Of a stretch of DNA of 64,000 nt, positions 22,022 to 33,112 are shown piece after piece. Origin of the DNA: Xylona heveae TC161. Taxonomy: Eukaryota > Ascomycota > Xylonomycetes > Xylonales > Xylonaceae. Position 1 is the stretch's first letter; every line of letters begins with the position of its first letter. Position numbers and translations under genes: made by a program. The stretch spans positions 65,983 to 129,982 of the forward strand of contig NW_017264204.1 in NCBI RefSeq assembly GCF_001619985.1, in the 5' to 3' direction. The notes beneath the pieces were generated by a model, which was not told where the DNA came from, made no database searches, and saw nothing but the letters and a program-made list of their open reading frames with translations.

Positions 22022-24750
22022 GCTGGACGGTGTTATATAGACTAAGGCTCCGTGATGAATTGCAACGTAGCTCTTCAACGGAGATGGTCAAGCGAGACCT
22101 TGACGGACCAGGACAGACAGTGCTGCAGTGCTGTTCTAAGGGGCGGCGAAAGCTCTGCGCCAGGTAGATGCGTCTAGAGAACAGTGCCCAAGCTCGAAGT
22201 GATGCTCACTTCAATATGATGGAGCTCACCGGCGAAGCGTCACCAGGAAGCTGAGGCTGGGAATGCCGATGAAAGGGTGCTCCCTATAGGAGAGATGCTG
22301 GTTGGATCGTGTTTGAGGCGTGTACCTGCTATTCTGGTGATAACAGGGACGAAAAGAATGGCAGACTGAGAAGGAAGAACCGCGAAGGAGAAGTGGAGGA
22401 GGGAAAGATCCGAGATAGAAAGAGAGGAGGTGAAGTTGCCGTCAGCGGGTTGTGAGGTAGTACGACCAGAAGCAGCCAGGACTAGGGGGGGTGGGTGGCC
22501 AGCAGCTAGGCTGGCATAAGAGCACGTAAGTAGTGTAAGTGAATAACAATAAAGGTAGGTAAGTGGGAAACACAGTACTGTAAGGTAGTCGGTGACTGCA
22601 GGAAGTGAGAGAGACGGGGGGAAGGTACCGGTACCCAGAAGATGCGTATCAGCTGGTCAAGGTGCCGAACCAGCAGCAGCTCGCTCGCTCCGGGGTAAGG
22701 GGAAAGCACGAGAGGCTGATAAGAGATTTCGCTTATAGCGATGGACCGAGGCAGGCTGATATCACCTAGAATCGGTTTAACCAACGCCCTTATCCAACTA
22801 AGCTGCCTACTGGGGGTGGATGATCATCCTCTGCTCTAGCGCATTCGCTTCACCGTTTTCTAACTGGTTCAGTTGTTGTGGATTGATCGCATAATATGCA
22901 TAATTCTGCTTTCCCCTACACCGTAGTGAAAGCTAGCATGGCGCCCCTTTGGTCATCCTCCATCTGAGCGCGAGGGGCTAAGGAGCTACAGAAGCTAGGA
23001 TTTTGAATGCATCCACGGAGTAAGGTACTAACCTCACGTTCAAAGGCACTGAGAGTACCTACCTGAGGTAGGAGTATGGTCTCTCGCCTAGACTTCCATT
23101 CGGTGTATCTCTACATACCCCAGTCACGTCAGCGACGTGTTGATGGGAGTAAAACCAAGGTTAAAACCACTGAACTACAGCGTACGACGACGACGACTTG
23201 GCTGCCTGGAGTAAAGAAATGCCGCTAACTATCGCCCCTTCCGGACTTCCGGCCTTAGCATAACCCCGACCATCCGAAAGGCACGTCGACCTGCATTTTT
23301 CCTGTTCAGCGCACGAGGTCGTAAAATATGCAGTTGTGATGATGATATGACGACTTGAAGGGCCCAGACCTCATCTGCAGCTCCTTAAAAGTAGCTGTAG
23401 ATGGCCGATCTGCGTTACCTCGGAGGCAACTGCAGACCCTTTCTTAGACTGTGTCTCGGAACCTAGGTATATATGCACTGTATTTCTAGACTCCTTCGCT
23501 GTTGTCTCACGATATGTACACTGTTGGAAATCTAGACTTTGAGATAAACTCCTACCTGAAGACTACGTATTCGTACCGCAAATTGGGTAGCTACAAAGAT
23601 TTCCCATATCCCTCGATAGAGGGTATTTATGAGACAGCATGAAGGCCTTGTTTGTTAACTCGTGCATTGGAGCATTCATGAACTAATTTGAGATGCTATG
23701 GTCTGGTGGACCTAAATGAACTTCTCGACGTGCCGTATATAGAATTTTGTGCTCCCAAGGCAAAGCCCTAGTCATCCAGTACACCCAAAACCGGGGCGTT
23801 TTGACCTCTACTGCGAAAAGCCGCACGACAACCTGAGGAACGCGGGGCAGACAAAAGAGAATGCACATCTCAACTACATATACCTTTTGAAGCAAAGGAA
23901 CTAGCATACACACATAGAGTTCAAAAATCTCCTTTACAATGACTTTCATTATTTTGGGCGCAACAAAACATTCGCCAATCATACCTAGGATATATATGTA
24001 GGGAATCATCGTCCCTAACTGAATAATATACCTCACACTGTAGGTAAGGCGGCGGACAGATATGCTCAAGAAAGAAAAGATAAATAAAGAACCCCAACAC
24101 AAGTACCTTTGCTCAACAAGCACAGGCGGCACCGGCCAGCAAATCGACCAAACAAATCTTCTGGTCCTCTGCTTCGTGCTGACAACTTTCTCCGAGCCCA
24201 AACTCACTCTCTCAGAATACCATACACTTAAACAAGAAACGAAAAAAATGCGACAAGATGCCGTTATGGATATGGAGAAACGGAAAGCTAGCTGAGTAAA
24301 GAGAAAAAAAAAAGAGATGAGAAGAAAAGAAAAGAAAAGAAAAGACGCAAAGGTGTCAAGACTCATCATCAGAAGAAAGACACAACACATTCGCAGTCGC
24401 TAAAAAGACCCGAGAAAATTTTTTGCATAATGCATCCAGTCGCAAAGCGGGAAATGATGACAAGAACAATACAGAGAAGTGCTGCAAAAAGGCTATCAAC
24501 ACATCGGATGAAGGAGACCGTTCAAAAGACAAATGAGAAGACCAAAGAACACAGGTAAAGCGCAGCCAAACATGCAAAACCACAAGAGGATAAATGGAAG
24601 AGAGCCCATGGAAAAGAATGCCAAAAAGAAAGAGGTAGAAATATCACAGTGAAAAAAAAGTCAATAGTAAAGGACCAAAGTAGAACTTTGGATGAGACAA
24701 CGCTGACATCCATCACTTTGCCGGTGCAACATAACAATGAATAGAATGCG
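22022..24750. other. 2.7-kb intergenic region
   Basis: This lies upstream of the NBR1-like gene and downstream of the Btz gene, both on the minus strand. The part from about 22030 to 22500 is probably the receptor's promoter and leader. From about 24290 to 24700 the + strand is very rich in A and G, so a transcript from the Btz gene would be pyrimidine-rich there; this may be its 3' untranslated region. A short GAC triplet run is at about 23187-23200. Open frames such as 23683-24390 (-) have low-complexity translations and no family signal. No tRNA or intact mobile element is seen. Confidence 0.45.
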
Positions 24751-26935
24751 TTACTGCGGATAGTAAACCCTACCAGGCGGGGCGGCTTGGTAGTACATAT
24801 CGGGTGCTGGTGTTACCATGCTACCCATGCCCGAGGCTGGTACTCCATAGCTTGCCCCAGCGTATCCGTCACCGGGATTCATATAGATTTGTGACGAATC
24901 GTAATAATAGACCATGCCATTACTTTCATGCGCCACTGTTCCTGATGGATTCTGCACAGGGGGAGCAGGAGCGGCGGGCATCAGATAAGCATTTTGCTGA
25001 GGGCTCGGTACAAAGACAGGAGCGGCCGCTGGCGCCGTGAGGGTAGGAGCATATGCCGGCTGGCTGCCATCAGGTGCAGGAGCCGGGTAATAATACACCC
25101 CTTGAGGCGGATAAACCGCTGGGTAATACGGCTGTTGAGTATACTGCTGTGGCTGGAAAGGCTGGGCATGGATAGCGCGCTCGGGCAGATGCGAGAGAGG
25201 CGTGGCCGCCGACGCTGGAGCCGCAAACGACCCAGAGCGAGGGTGCTGGGGATAAGCGGTCGTGACGTCGGCAGAATATGTTTGACCATTGACTTGAAGA
25301 GGAACCTGTTGGTGAAAGGGCTGCTGTTGTTGCTGGGGAGGATGAGTGAACGGAATGCCAGCGGGCGACTCAATATCTGCCACCGACACCGTCTTTTGTG
25401 GTCGAGGCTGGTGCATTGGCAGAGGTGCCGTACGATTCTCGCGGAAGGCCGGCCTTTGTGGAAGAGGGTACGCCTGAGGTTGAGGCAGATTGACGACGGG
25501 AACGGGGGCCTCGGGCATTGGCATCTCAGGCCTAGGAGGCAACGAATCCGGCGGTAGGACCGGTTGGGCCGTCGGTGGCAAGCGCACGACCGGTTTGCCG
25601 GCTTCGAGCACTGCAGGCGCACGCGACATAGTCGAACCCGTCGGCGAGATGATCGCATCTCTGGGGACTTCTCTTGCAAGCGACGATCGCCGACTCATGG
25701 CTGCCGATGGAGCATAGACACTTCCGCCATACATGCTTGTCCGACGACTAGAAAACCCGCCAAACGGTGGCATACCTGGTCTACCGCGGACGCGGCCAAA
25801 GCCTTGTTGGTTGGGCCGTAGAGCTCGAGGAATGAAAATGAACGATCGTTCCATGGCCGGAAAGATATAGTGCGGGGGATTGTCCGGAAGAGAGATTCGC
25901 ACCGGTTTGTCGCGTCGGAGAGGAGGGCGATGTTCCGGAAGACGAGTGTGCTGCTTCACAGGAACTGCAGAAAAGGCAATGGGATTGGCCATGCCCGGAA
26001 GCAGCACTCGTATTTGCACATTGCCAATATGCGTCGTGGTGGAAAATGAATTTTTTGGAGGTGAAGAAGGCTTTGGCGCTGGTTGTGATGGTTTCGATGA
26101 CGTATTGGGAGCCCCGTTAGAGGATGTTGCGTGTGGTCCCAAAGCTCGAGGCGCTGCGTCTGCCACTGTCTCGTGTAGATCGTGTGTCCAGGGAGAGTCG
26201 GTGGCTTCCTGGGCTTGTGGGTTTGGACTGCGCATAGTTGATTAGCATCATTCAGAAATTTGATATGGCAGCGTAATCGGCGTGGAGGACTGGAGCTACT
26301 TACTTAATGGACACTGGGCCACCTAATCCTCCTCTGGTGCGGCCTTTGCCTCTCCCAAACGGTCTGAAGCCATTTTGTCCCGGCGCCGATGTTCGATGGT
26401 CGTGCATGAAAAAGCCTCCACGGTTAGGAACAAAAGCGGGATCCTCATCTCGCTTCCTCCGGTATTCTTCATGCTCCCGGCGCCGCCGATCCGTCAGGGT
26501 TTCCTGCTTTGTTGCGACAGATTCCTGGCTTGCCACTCCTTCTTGTGGTTGAGAGCTCTCATCGCCGAGCTCGTCGAAATGAAACTCTTCCGCCCCATTC
26601 ACATTATCTGATCTGACAAGCCCATTCATCATTACTTCCGTATCCCCAGTGACAGCTTTAGGAGATCTTTTTTCTTCCGCGTGTCCATCTTCATCCTTGC
26701 TCGCAACATGTCCATTGGCTTTCGCCTTGACTTCCTCTGCCTCTAATGACTCTATGCCATCAGCTTCGCTTAAATCACTGTCATCCGCATCCGCATCGTC
26801 CTCATGGTCTGTGAATGCTGAAGCTTCGCTCATTGAGTCTTCTTCAACCTCTCCCGCCACGGAACCTTCCTCTTCGCCCTCATCTTCAACTCTCCTGCGG
26901 CCGTTGGCGAGATCTCTTCGCCGGTGTGACACCAT
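24751..26935 (-). CDS. Btz (CASC3/Barentsz) domain protein, exon-junction-complex related
   Basis: Two exons, complement(24751..26227, 26304..26935), give 702 residues. The acidic N-terminus leads to a Btz/SELOR-like segment at about 145-185: DRRRREHEEYRRKRDEDPAF, then VPNRGGFFMHDHR. In animals this region wraps eIF4A3 in the exon junction complex, which marks spliced mRNA for localisation and surveillance. The rest is Pro/Gln/Tyr-rich and probably disordered, ending in Tyr-rich segments (YYYDSSQIYMNPGDGY). I chose the ATG at 26935 because the upstream in-frame codons (to 27037) form a hydrophobic run unlike this family. Intron donor GTAAGT, acceptor CAG. The Btz call rests on the core motif and is fairly sure; involvement in fungal exon junction complexes is inferred. 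Confidence 0.82.
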
Positions 26936-27904
26936 TTTGTTGGGATAAGGTTGAATAGAAAGAAAAATGATCAGCGAGGTGCAAAAAGACGAAGAGAAAG
27001 AAAGGGAGCGGGAAAGTCGCCGGTAAAAGCTCGCCACAGGCTGGGATATGCGAAGGCGAGATGATCAGTCGAGAAAGGGCGAGAAAAAGCTACTTCCGGA
27101 ACCCGGTCGGGTTGATTGAATGAACGAAAAAGGTTGGAGACTTGATGGAAATCCAAATCCAAAGAACCGCAAAGGATATGCAGGTCCAGAAGGAGAAACC
27201 CGGAGGAGGATGGAGGAGTAAGGAAGAACGAGGATGATGATGTTGGTTGATGGAAGCATCCATGCGCATCCTCGTTACCTTTCGAATCCAATCGCTTGGC
27301 CTTTGCCTGTTTGGGACTGTCGGACTTTAGCGTCCGACTCTCCAGCCACGTCCAGAACCATCTACTATAAACAAAGCATTTTGATATTGCTCAATCTAAA
27401 CATGTCATCTACAGAACTCGAAAGCATCATTACGATAACTAAATCTTTCACAGAGTTTACCAGTATGATACAAGAATCAGGGAGCTCTGAGAACATTTCA
27501 CGTTGATAGAGACCCTGAAGTGGGTTGGTTGCTGCACTTATGACGTGTTCTGCGTTCATGGTAGGATGCAAACGCTGTGCCCTCGTACTCCGCAAGAAGA
27601 ATGTTTCATATCCGTTTTGCGGTTGTACACAATGAGACCACTGCCATGATCAAAGAACAATAATTTTGAGATTTGGTCATTCATGAAAAATAAGTAAAGA
27701 TAAATAATTTCTATATTATAGCCCATTTATAAGTATGAGATTGAATATATTCAATATCTCACAAGGCTTTTATAAACTGCAGGATAGATGAAACAAATAG
27801 CTCATATACGTACTTTTGTTCGTTCTTTCTACCAAATCAAAAATGAAATTTTCTTCAGTTCCACTGGGTATTGAAAAGCAATACTGCCCTTGCAATGATC
27901 AAGT
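26936..27904. other. intergenic region
   Basis: Promoter of the Btz gene followed by the 3' region of nop13 (both minus strand). The stretch 27640-27870 is AT-rich. No gene or RNA is visible. Confidence 0.5.
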
Positions 27905-29302
27905 CTAGTCAAATGTAACCTTTTTCCCTTGGCCTTCTACAATTCCACCCGTCAGTCGCTGAACACTATGCTGCACAGCTTCAGACTTTCTAGACCCCTT
28001 CTTTGCTTCGATTCCACCTTGATTTCTCGACCCAAAAGTTGTCGACGGCTTCTCTTCAACCTCAGTAATGGCAGGCTCAGCATGTCCAAACATATCGTCC
28101 GCCGGAGCGGAGGCCTCTTCGTTTTGACCGCGTTTACCCTCTTTACCAAACCGTTTCTTGTAGCGCACAGTGGCATCCTCTGCATATTCTGCTCGTAACG
28201 TCCGGCCATGGATGCGGTTCACCCACCACTTGCGCATCTTTGGAGCCTTCCTCTTCTTCCCTTCTTTTTTGTCGTCCTCCTCCTCATCATCGTCGCTACT
28301 TCCCTCTCCTTCATCTTCATCCTCCGATTCCTCAGCCGTTCGTACGGGCACCTTTACCCATCCTTGCACGGCTGCTGTTCCAGCCTCGACGGTGGCGAAA
28401 GTAACCCAACCAAAGCCCTTGCACTTTCCAGTGTCCTCAAATGTAGCCAAATGCACATCAACAATCTCACCACAAGGCGAGAAATGTTGCTGCAAGTCCT
28501 CTTTTGTTACATCAAAGCCTAAGTTTCCGACAAAGATCCGCTTGCTAGGTGGCTTTCCACCATGCACAGCAACCGTGACTTCTTCTTTTGGCTTTTCAGG
28601 TCTACCCGCGAAACTCTTAGAGTCCTTGATCAGGACGCGACGACCGGAAAGCAAAGTCTCGCTGAGTTCAATTGCCTTATCCCGTGCGTCAGATGTGGTG
28701 AAATCCACATATGCAAACCCCTTGTTATGAGGCTTTATCCTCTGCTTGGAGGCATCTGCCGGAGCCGGCATGTGTACCCGTGTGATTACACTATCGGGAA
28801 TCTCTGCATTTTCGGTGAAGAATGATCTCAAATCAGCTTTAGCGGCTGTGAACGGAAGGTTGCCAATCCAGATGCCGTAAGGGGAATGTTTCCCAGGCTG
28901 CTGTTGCTGCGGCTTTCCTGGCTCCTCCGCTTCGTCGCCCTTGCCCTCTGAAGTTCCATCAGGTAGGTCCGTCTTTCCCCTTTTGGCCTTTCGCAAAGCC
29001 TTCTTCGAGGGGGGCTCAGGAGCATTCACGTCGATTTCGAGCTCCGGACCGGACTGTTCGACGCGCTTTCTCTTCTTGGATGACGGTGCTTCTGTCTCTT
29101 CGTTCTCGGCCTCTGATGTCTCCACCTTCTCTAGTTCTTCCATATTCTTCTCTATAGTATCTTCGGCCATTTCGACGTCCGGAGTCTCATCGTGAGCGGG
29201 CTCAGCTTCTGCAGCCTTCTTGCTCCTCTTTTCCTTCTTTTCCTTCTTCTCCTTCTTCTCCTTCTTGTCTTTTTTTATTTTGGGAACCTTTTCCGCAGCC
29301 AT
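27905..29302 (-). CDS. nop13: nucleolar RNA-binding protein, two RRMs (Nop13 type)
   Basis: A single exon of 465 residues. The N-terminus is a Lys/Glu-rich nuclear or nucleolar targeting region (a KKEKKEK repeat), followed by an acidic stretch and KKRKR. RRM1 is at about 139-228 with RNP2 IWIGNL and RNP1 KGFAYVDF. RRM2 starts at about 253 with RNP2 IFVGNL and RNP1 KGFGWVTF; it is split by an acidic insert (EESEDEDEGEG, then DDDEEEDD) before WWVNRIHGRTLRAEYAED. This arrangement fits yeast Nop13/Nop12-type proteins of pre-60S ribosome assembly. It is divergent from iec3 with 305 bases between the start codons. Close alternatives are other nucleolin-like RRM proteins. Confidence 0.88.
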   Translation of the reverse strand: MAAEKVPKIKKDKKEKKEKKEKKEKRSKKAAEAEPAHDETPDVEMAEDTIEKNMEELEKVETSEAENEETEAPSSKKRKRVEQSGPELEIDVNAPEPPSKKALRKAKRGKTDLPDGTSEGKGDEAEEPGKPQQQQPGKHSPYGIWIGNLPFTAAKADLRSFFTENAEIPDSVITRVHMPAPADASKQRIKPHNKGFAYVDFTTSDARDKAIELSETLLSGRRVLIKDSKSFAGRPEKPKEEVTVAVHGGKPPSKRIFVGNLGFDVTKEDLQQHFSPCGEIVDVHLATFEDTGKCKGFGWVTFATVEAGTAAVQGWVKVPVRTAEESEDEDEGEGSSDDDEEEDDKKEGKKRKAPKMRKWWVNRIHGRTLRAEYAEDATVRYKKRFGKEGKRGQNEEASAPADDMFGHAEPAITEVEEKPSTTFGSRNQGGIEAKKGSRKSEAVQHSVQRLTGGIVEGQGKKVTFD

Positions 29303-29607
29303 TTTAGGGAATGTTCAGCTCCAAACAATCTTATTCTGCAAGATGAAACTGTGTGGCGTCTCAGGGACTGGTGAAAATTGATTGACTTCGCAGTGGAAAT
29401 TCGCAAAATTGGATCTTTTTCCGGGGAAAACTTCGCGGGCCTGGATTCGCTACGTTTGGGGAAGCGAGCAAGATGTGCAAAGGGAATTCACAATTCAATC
29501 CCGGCAGTCCACTGCGGACTGCAATACGCGCATCTCTTGACAACTGCGACAATATCTCTCCTTCTTTCATCTCCGTTCACCCTCCTTTTTGCACATTTTC
29601 TAGCACC
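29303..29607. promoter_or_regulatory. divergent promoter nop13/iec3
   Basis: 305 bases between the two start codons. The half next to iec3 is pyrimidine-rich on its coding strand, as usual for a fungal leader. No further element can be named by eye. Confidence 0.6.
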
Positions 29608-30996
29608 ATGTCTCGCGAGAGGGTTGTTGCTGGCCCTCCTGCCGTCACCACCACGGATCCACAGGAGGCGGCATTAAAGCCAACTTACAAGTCCTACAGG
29701 TCAGTCTGATAGCTGGCATTGAGCGTCCCAGGCATTCTTCTCGTGAATTGTGACTAACATGATCAATGACAGGAAAAAATATCGCAAGATGAAGCTGCAG
29801 TTCGAAGAAAAGATGAAGGAGAGCAATGCCCTATTCAAAGAGGAGCAAAAAGCTACTGAGCTTGCCCGCCGCCTACAAGAGCAAAACGAGTACGTGGATG
29901 TTGAGCGAAAGCTGGATTTCGCGCCCTTTATGAAATGATTCCCACAGAGATTTCTTCTGCGATATTCTTGAACATCTTCTAACTTCCTTGCGCTGATAGC
30001 CAACTGCTTGAAATGCTCCTTGACCTTAACGACTCGTCTAAGCTTCCCTCGCAACTCTCATACGATCTCGACGACCCGCTCCTCTCTCCTACGGCCTCCC
30101 CCAAGCTCTCCGCATCGGACGCATCTTCTGAGAAGAAACCAGAAACCAATGACGCAAAGGGCGGCACTGAGCGCAAGCAAGAGAACCGCTCTTCTCCTTC
30201 CGCGCTTCAGGTGTGTACTGGTGACGACGAAATGGCGAACGGAAAATCAAAGGGCGCTATGGCCAACGTCTCCAAGCTCCTTTCGATCCCACATACAACG
30301 CTCACCTCCATTCTCGAAGACACGGACTCGTTGCCTTCCGATCTCAGCGGCTCATTCCCACCGGGCTATTTGACCCCTGGTCATGAGGAAGACTACCTTT
30401 TCAACCTGGACAAGACGCTCGGCATTGGGCCAGCGATGTTGCCCCCTCGACCTGCTTCGATTGGTGAGGTAGATGGTGGACTCGAGGACTTCTCCGCACA
30501 TTCTTCACAGCATCATTTTAATCGCGACGTGACCGCAGCGCGCAACCCAGTCTCAGTCTATAATTGGCTTCGCAAGCATCAGCCACAAGTGTTCCTGCAG
30601 GACAATGAGACCCTCCCCCCGGAGAAAGGTGCCGATGCCCGTGCAAACGCTGCCGGTGGAGCTTCTTCCGCTGCAGGCGGCGGAAGTATGAGCACGCCGG
30701 TCACGGGCTCTAGCCGGAGCAATAACCCCCGGTCCGCTGCTCGCCGGGCGGCCAACGCAGCTTCAGCCCGCGCCGACCCAGATTTGATGGATGAAGACAG
30801 TGCGATCTATGGGGATTACGACGGCAACATCCCCCCGTCTGCGTCACGCGGCAAGCGTAAGAGAGAAGATGATGCCTACCGCCCAAAAGGCGCAGGAGGA
30901 AATCGTCCAGCGAAGCGGAAGCGTGATGATTCAGATCGCGCCGGTCGCAAGCCGCGAAAGAGCAGCACGAGTGGCGGTGGAACTGGATTGGCCTAA
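29608..30996 (+). CDS. iec3: INO80 complex subunit (Iec3 family)
   Basis: Three exons, join(29608..29699, 29773..29889, 30000..30996), give 401 residues. Splicing joins KSYR to KKYRKMKLQFEEKMKES and then EQND to QLLEMLLDLNDSSKLP, giving a continuous helical, Leu/Lys/Glu-rich N-terminal segment (about 28-85) that is typical of the Ino80_Iec3 family. The middle has HTTLTSILEDTDSLPSDL and EEDYLFNLD, and the C-terminus is basic (KRKREDD, KRKRDD), consistent with nuclear location. In fission yeast Iec3 belongs to the INO80 remodeller, which moves and edits nucleosomes. The family is recognised from its N-terminal pattern; no catalytic motif is expected. Confidence 0.8.
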
Positions 30997-31550
30997 ACAT
31001 GCTGATCCTTAGATGTCTGAAATACTAAGGCAGAAACTTCACTTGAATTCGTCAGTTACAACACGTTTCTCAAGCTGTACTCTCCTTTTCGCCTCGCATG
31101 GCACTCATTTACTATCGTCATTTTTCTTTGGTGATATTTGCAATGGCGTTGCATGCTTGTCCCTTCATCAACATATTTATATCAGTGGCGTTATGCGGAC
31201 CATTTCTTTATAGTGCATCGGCTTGACTACGCACTGTTCGCTCAAGACAAGATTGGCGGGCTAGGAACAAGATCGGCATCAGGTTTTGGGGTTTCAGGAT
31301 GAAATAAAGGCGGGTGTGGCGCATGATATTACGTTCTAGCTTAGGTATAAAAGAGATTTTTTTTCCTTCACATTCTTTTCAGCCCTGATCCAGCGGGCCA
31401 TTGCTACGGCTTGTATGAAAGGAAAATAAGTTTGTATCCAAATGTTATACACAAGTCAAGGTATATCCTCCAGTCCATCATATATCTACACAGATTTCCT
31501 GCCATGCCTCTCTATGCACTCAATAAATCATCCAATACCGACCTTACAAT
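30997..31550. other. convergent 3' intergenic region
   Basis: Spacer between the ends of iec3 (+) and the dihydroorotase gene (-), with T-rich and A-rich patches expected of two 3' untranslated regions. No gene is seen. Confidence 0.6.
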
Positions 31551-32697
31551 CTACTTCCACTCCACACTCCATGTCGGTTCGCCCCTCCTGAACGGCACAA
31601 CCTCCAATTCCCCGCCTTTACTCGCGAATGCCTCCACAACCTTCTCTTCTCCTTTTCTAAGGACGATTCGGCTTTCACTCTGCGGCACGCCGTAGAACTT
31701 TCGTCCGTTCTCTCCCAGGAAGCCCCTCACAACGTCCACAGTTACCTCATTGTCCTTCAACCATCCCTTTTCGATTGCCTTCTCGAATGCGCCCACAGCC
31801 AGCTGCGTCGCATATGGCTGTGTGAAGACTCCAGCGACGGTCTTTCCCTTTCCATCAGCACCGCCTCTCTTGGCAGTCGCAGGATGGGGTGCACTATCAG
31901 TGCCCAGGAAAATCTTGGGGCTATTCGCAGCTGCAGCCTTCAAGAGTGCTTCCCGATCGCTTGGCAATTTGGCCACCGGCTTGCAAAAGCAGAAAGGATC
32001 ACTAGCCCAGTCGTCCACCGTCAGGAACAAATGGTGTGCCGTAATTGTTCCTGCGACGGTGGGACCACACTCCATGACTGTCTTCAGCGCTGCCGCGGTA
32101 GTGCAGTGCTCGAGGATGATACGCAACTTGGGGAATCGCTTGTGGATCTCCTTGAGCGTAGGGAGGAATCGCTCTTCGGCGTTCAGTACTGTGATATCCT
32201 CTCCAGATGGCTTCTCGCCGTGGAGGTTCAGAATCATATTTTGACGCTCCATTTCTTCGAAGACTGGGTAAAATGCCTCGTAGGATACGACACCTGCGGC
32301 GGAGTTGGTAGTCACGCCTGCAGGGTAGGATTTAACACCGGTAATGCCCGCAGCCTTGGCTTCTCGAATGATTTCGGGTGTGATTGAAGGGTGCAGGTAC
32401 AACGACATAAGGTAGGTAACGGATGGATCAATAGCTTCAAGACGGGACTTGTAGGAAAGCGATTGGGCGGGAGTAGTGAGCGGGGGAACTAGGTTGGGCT
32501 GTCAAAGAATTTAGTCGAAGATTCGAAGTGTGTATATGGTTTAAGAGAGGAAATCGTACCATGACATAGACAGTATCAACGCCTCCTTTGCGAATGGTGG
32601 GAGTGACAGTCTCCATCATGGTGCCATCGCGAAGATGAACGTGAAAATCGGCGGAGGCGGGCAGTTCGAGCCCGTTGAAACGTTCCTGAAAGGACAT
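31551..32697 (-). CDS. dihydroorotase (pyrimidine biosynthesis)
   Basis: Two exons, complement(31551..32498, 32560..32697), give 361 residues. The enzyme closes carbamoyl-aspartate to dihydroorotate, the third step of UMP synthesis (yeast URA4, bacterial PyrC type). Metal ligands and active-site motifs are all present: HVHLRDG (His19, His21), GVKSYPAG with Lys102 in the position that is carboxylated in E. coli PyrC, NLHGE, EHCTTAAA, TAHHL, and GTDSAPH with the catalytic Asp. The splice joins VYVM to PNLVPPLTT, the usual substrate-binding segment. Length equals the family norm. It is divergent from the CorA-like gene, sharing about 415 bases. Confidence 0.95.
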
Positions 32698-33112
32698 GGT
32701 GTTGCTTCTCTGAGTATATTGTGCCTCAATTGAAGCAGTGATAGAGCTTAGGCACAGCGGGAGAATAGCTTCAAAATATATTATTAGGGGAGAAAAAGTG
32801 AATTAAAGAGTCAGAAGTACGAAGTATAGCAACGGCAAAGGCCAAAGAGAGCCGTTGGCTGATAAGAAAAGAGATAAAATCGGAGAAAGTAAGGCGAAGA
32901 GGGACAATGCGAGAACTGACCAATCAGCAAAAGGGCGGTGAGTAGCTTACACCGCCTTTCCCTGTCAGTCCCGTTTCAGGATTTCCACAACAATTCTTCC
33001 CCACCACACTTTTAATGCTTATGTAGACGTTTACGGGGTTGAATCTTATCAAAAGTCGCCAGATTTTTATAAACCAATGAATTTATGAATGTGATGTGGC
33101 ATATTGTACGTC
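32698..33112. promoter_or_regulatory. divergent promoter dihydroorotase/CorA-like
   Basis: 415 bases between two divergent start codons. Purine-rich on the + strand at about 32780-32900. No reading frame of note. Confidence 0.55.

Noticed and set aside
22766-22812. tRNA-like sequence on the minus strand (a D-arm-like AGCTTAGTTGGATAAGGGC followed by a GGTTTAACC palindrome)
   Set aside because: No matching acceptor stem and no GGTTCGA-type T-arm downstream, so it cannot fold as a tRNA. At most it is a fragment or chance.
23683-24390. Open frame of 235 codons on the minus strand
   Set aside because: Low-complexity Phe/Leu/Ser translation from purine/pyrimidine-biased DNA; no motif and no likely start context. 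More likely the 3' region of the Btz gene.
24994-25557. + strand open frame rich in Arg
   Set aside because: Shadow of the second Btz exon on the other strand; biased composition only.
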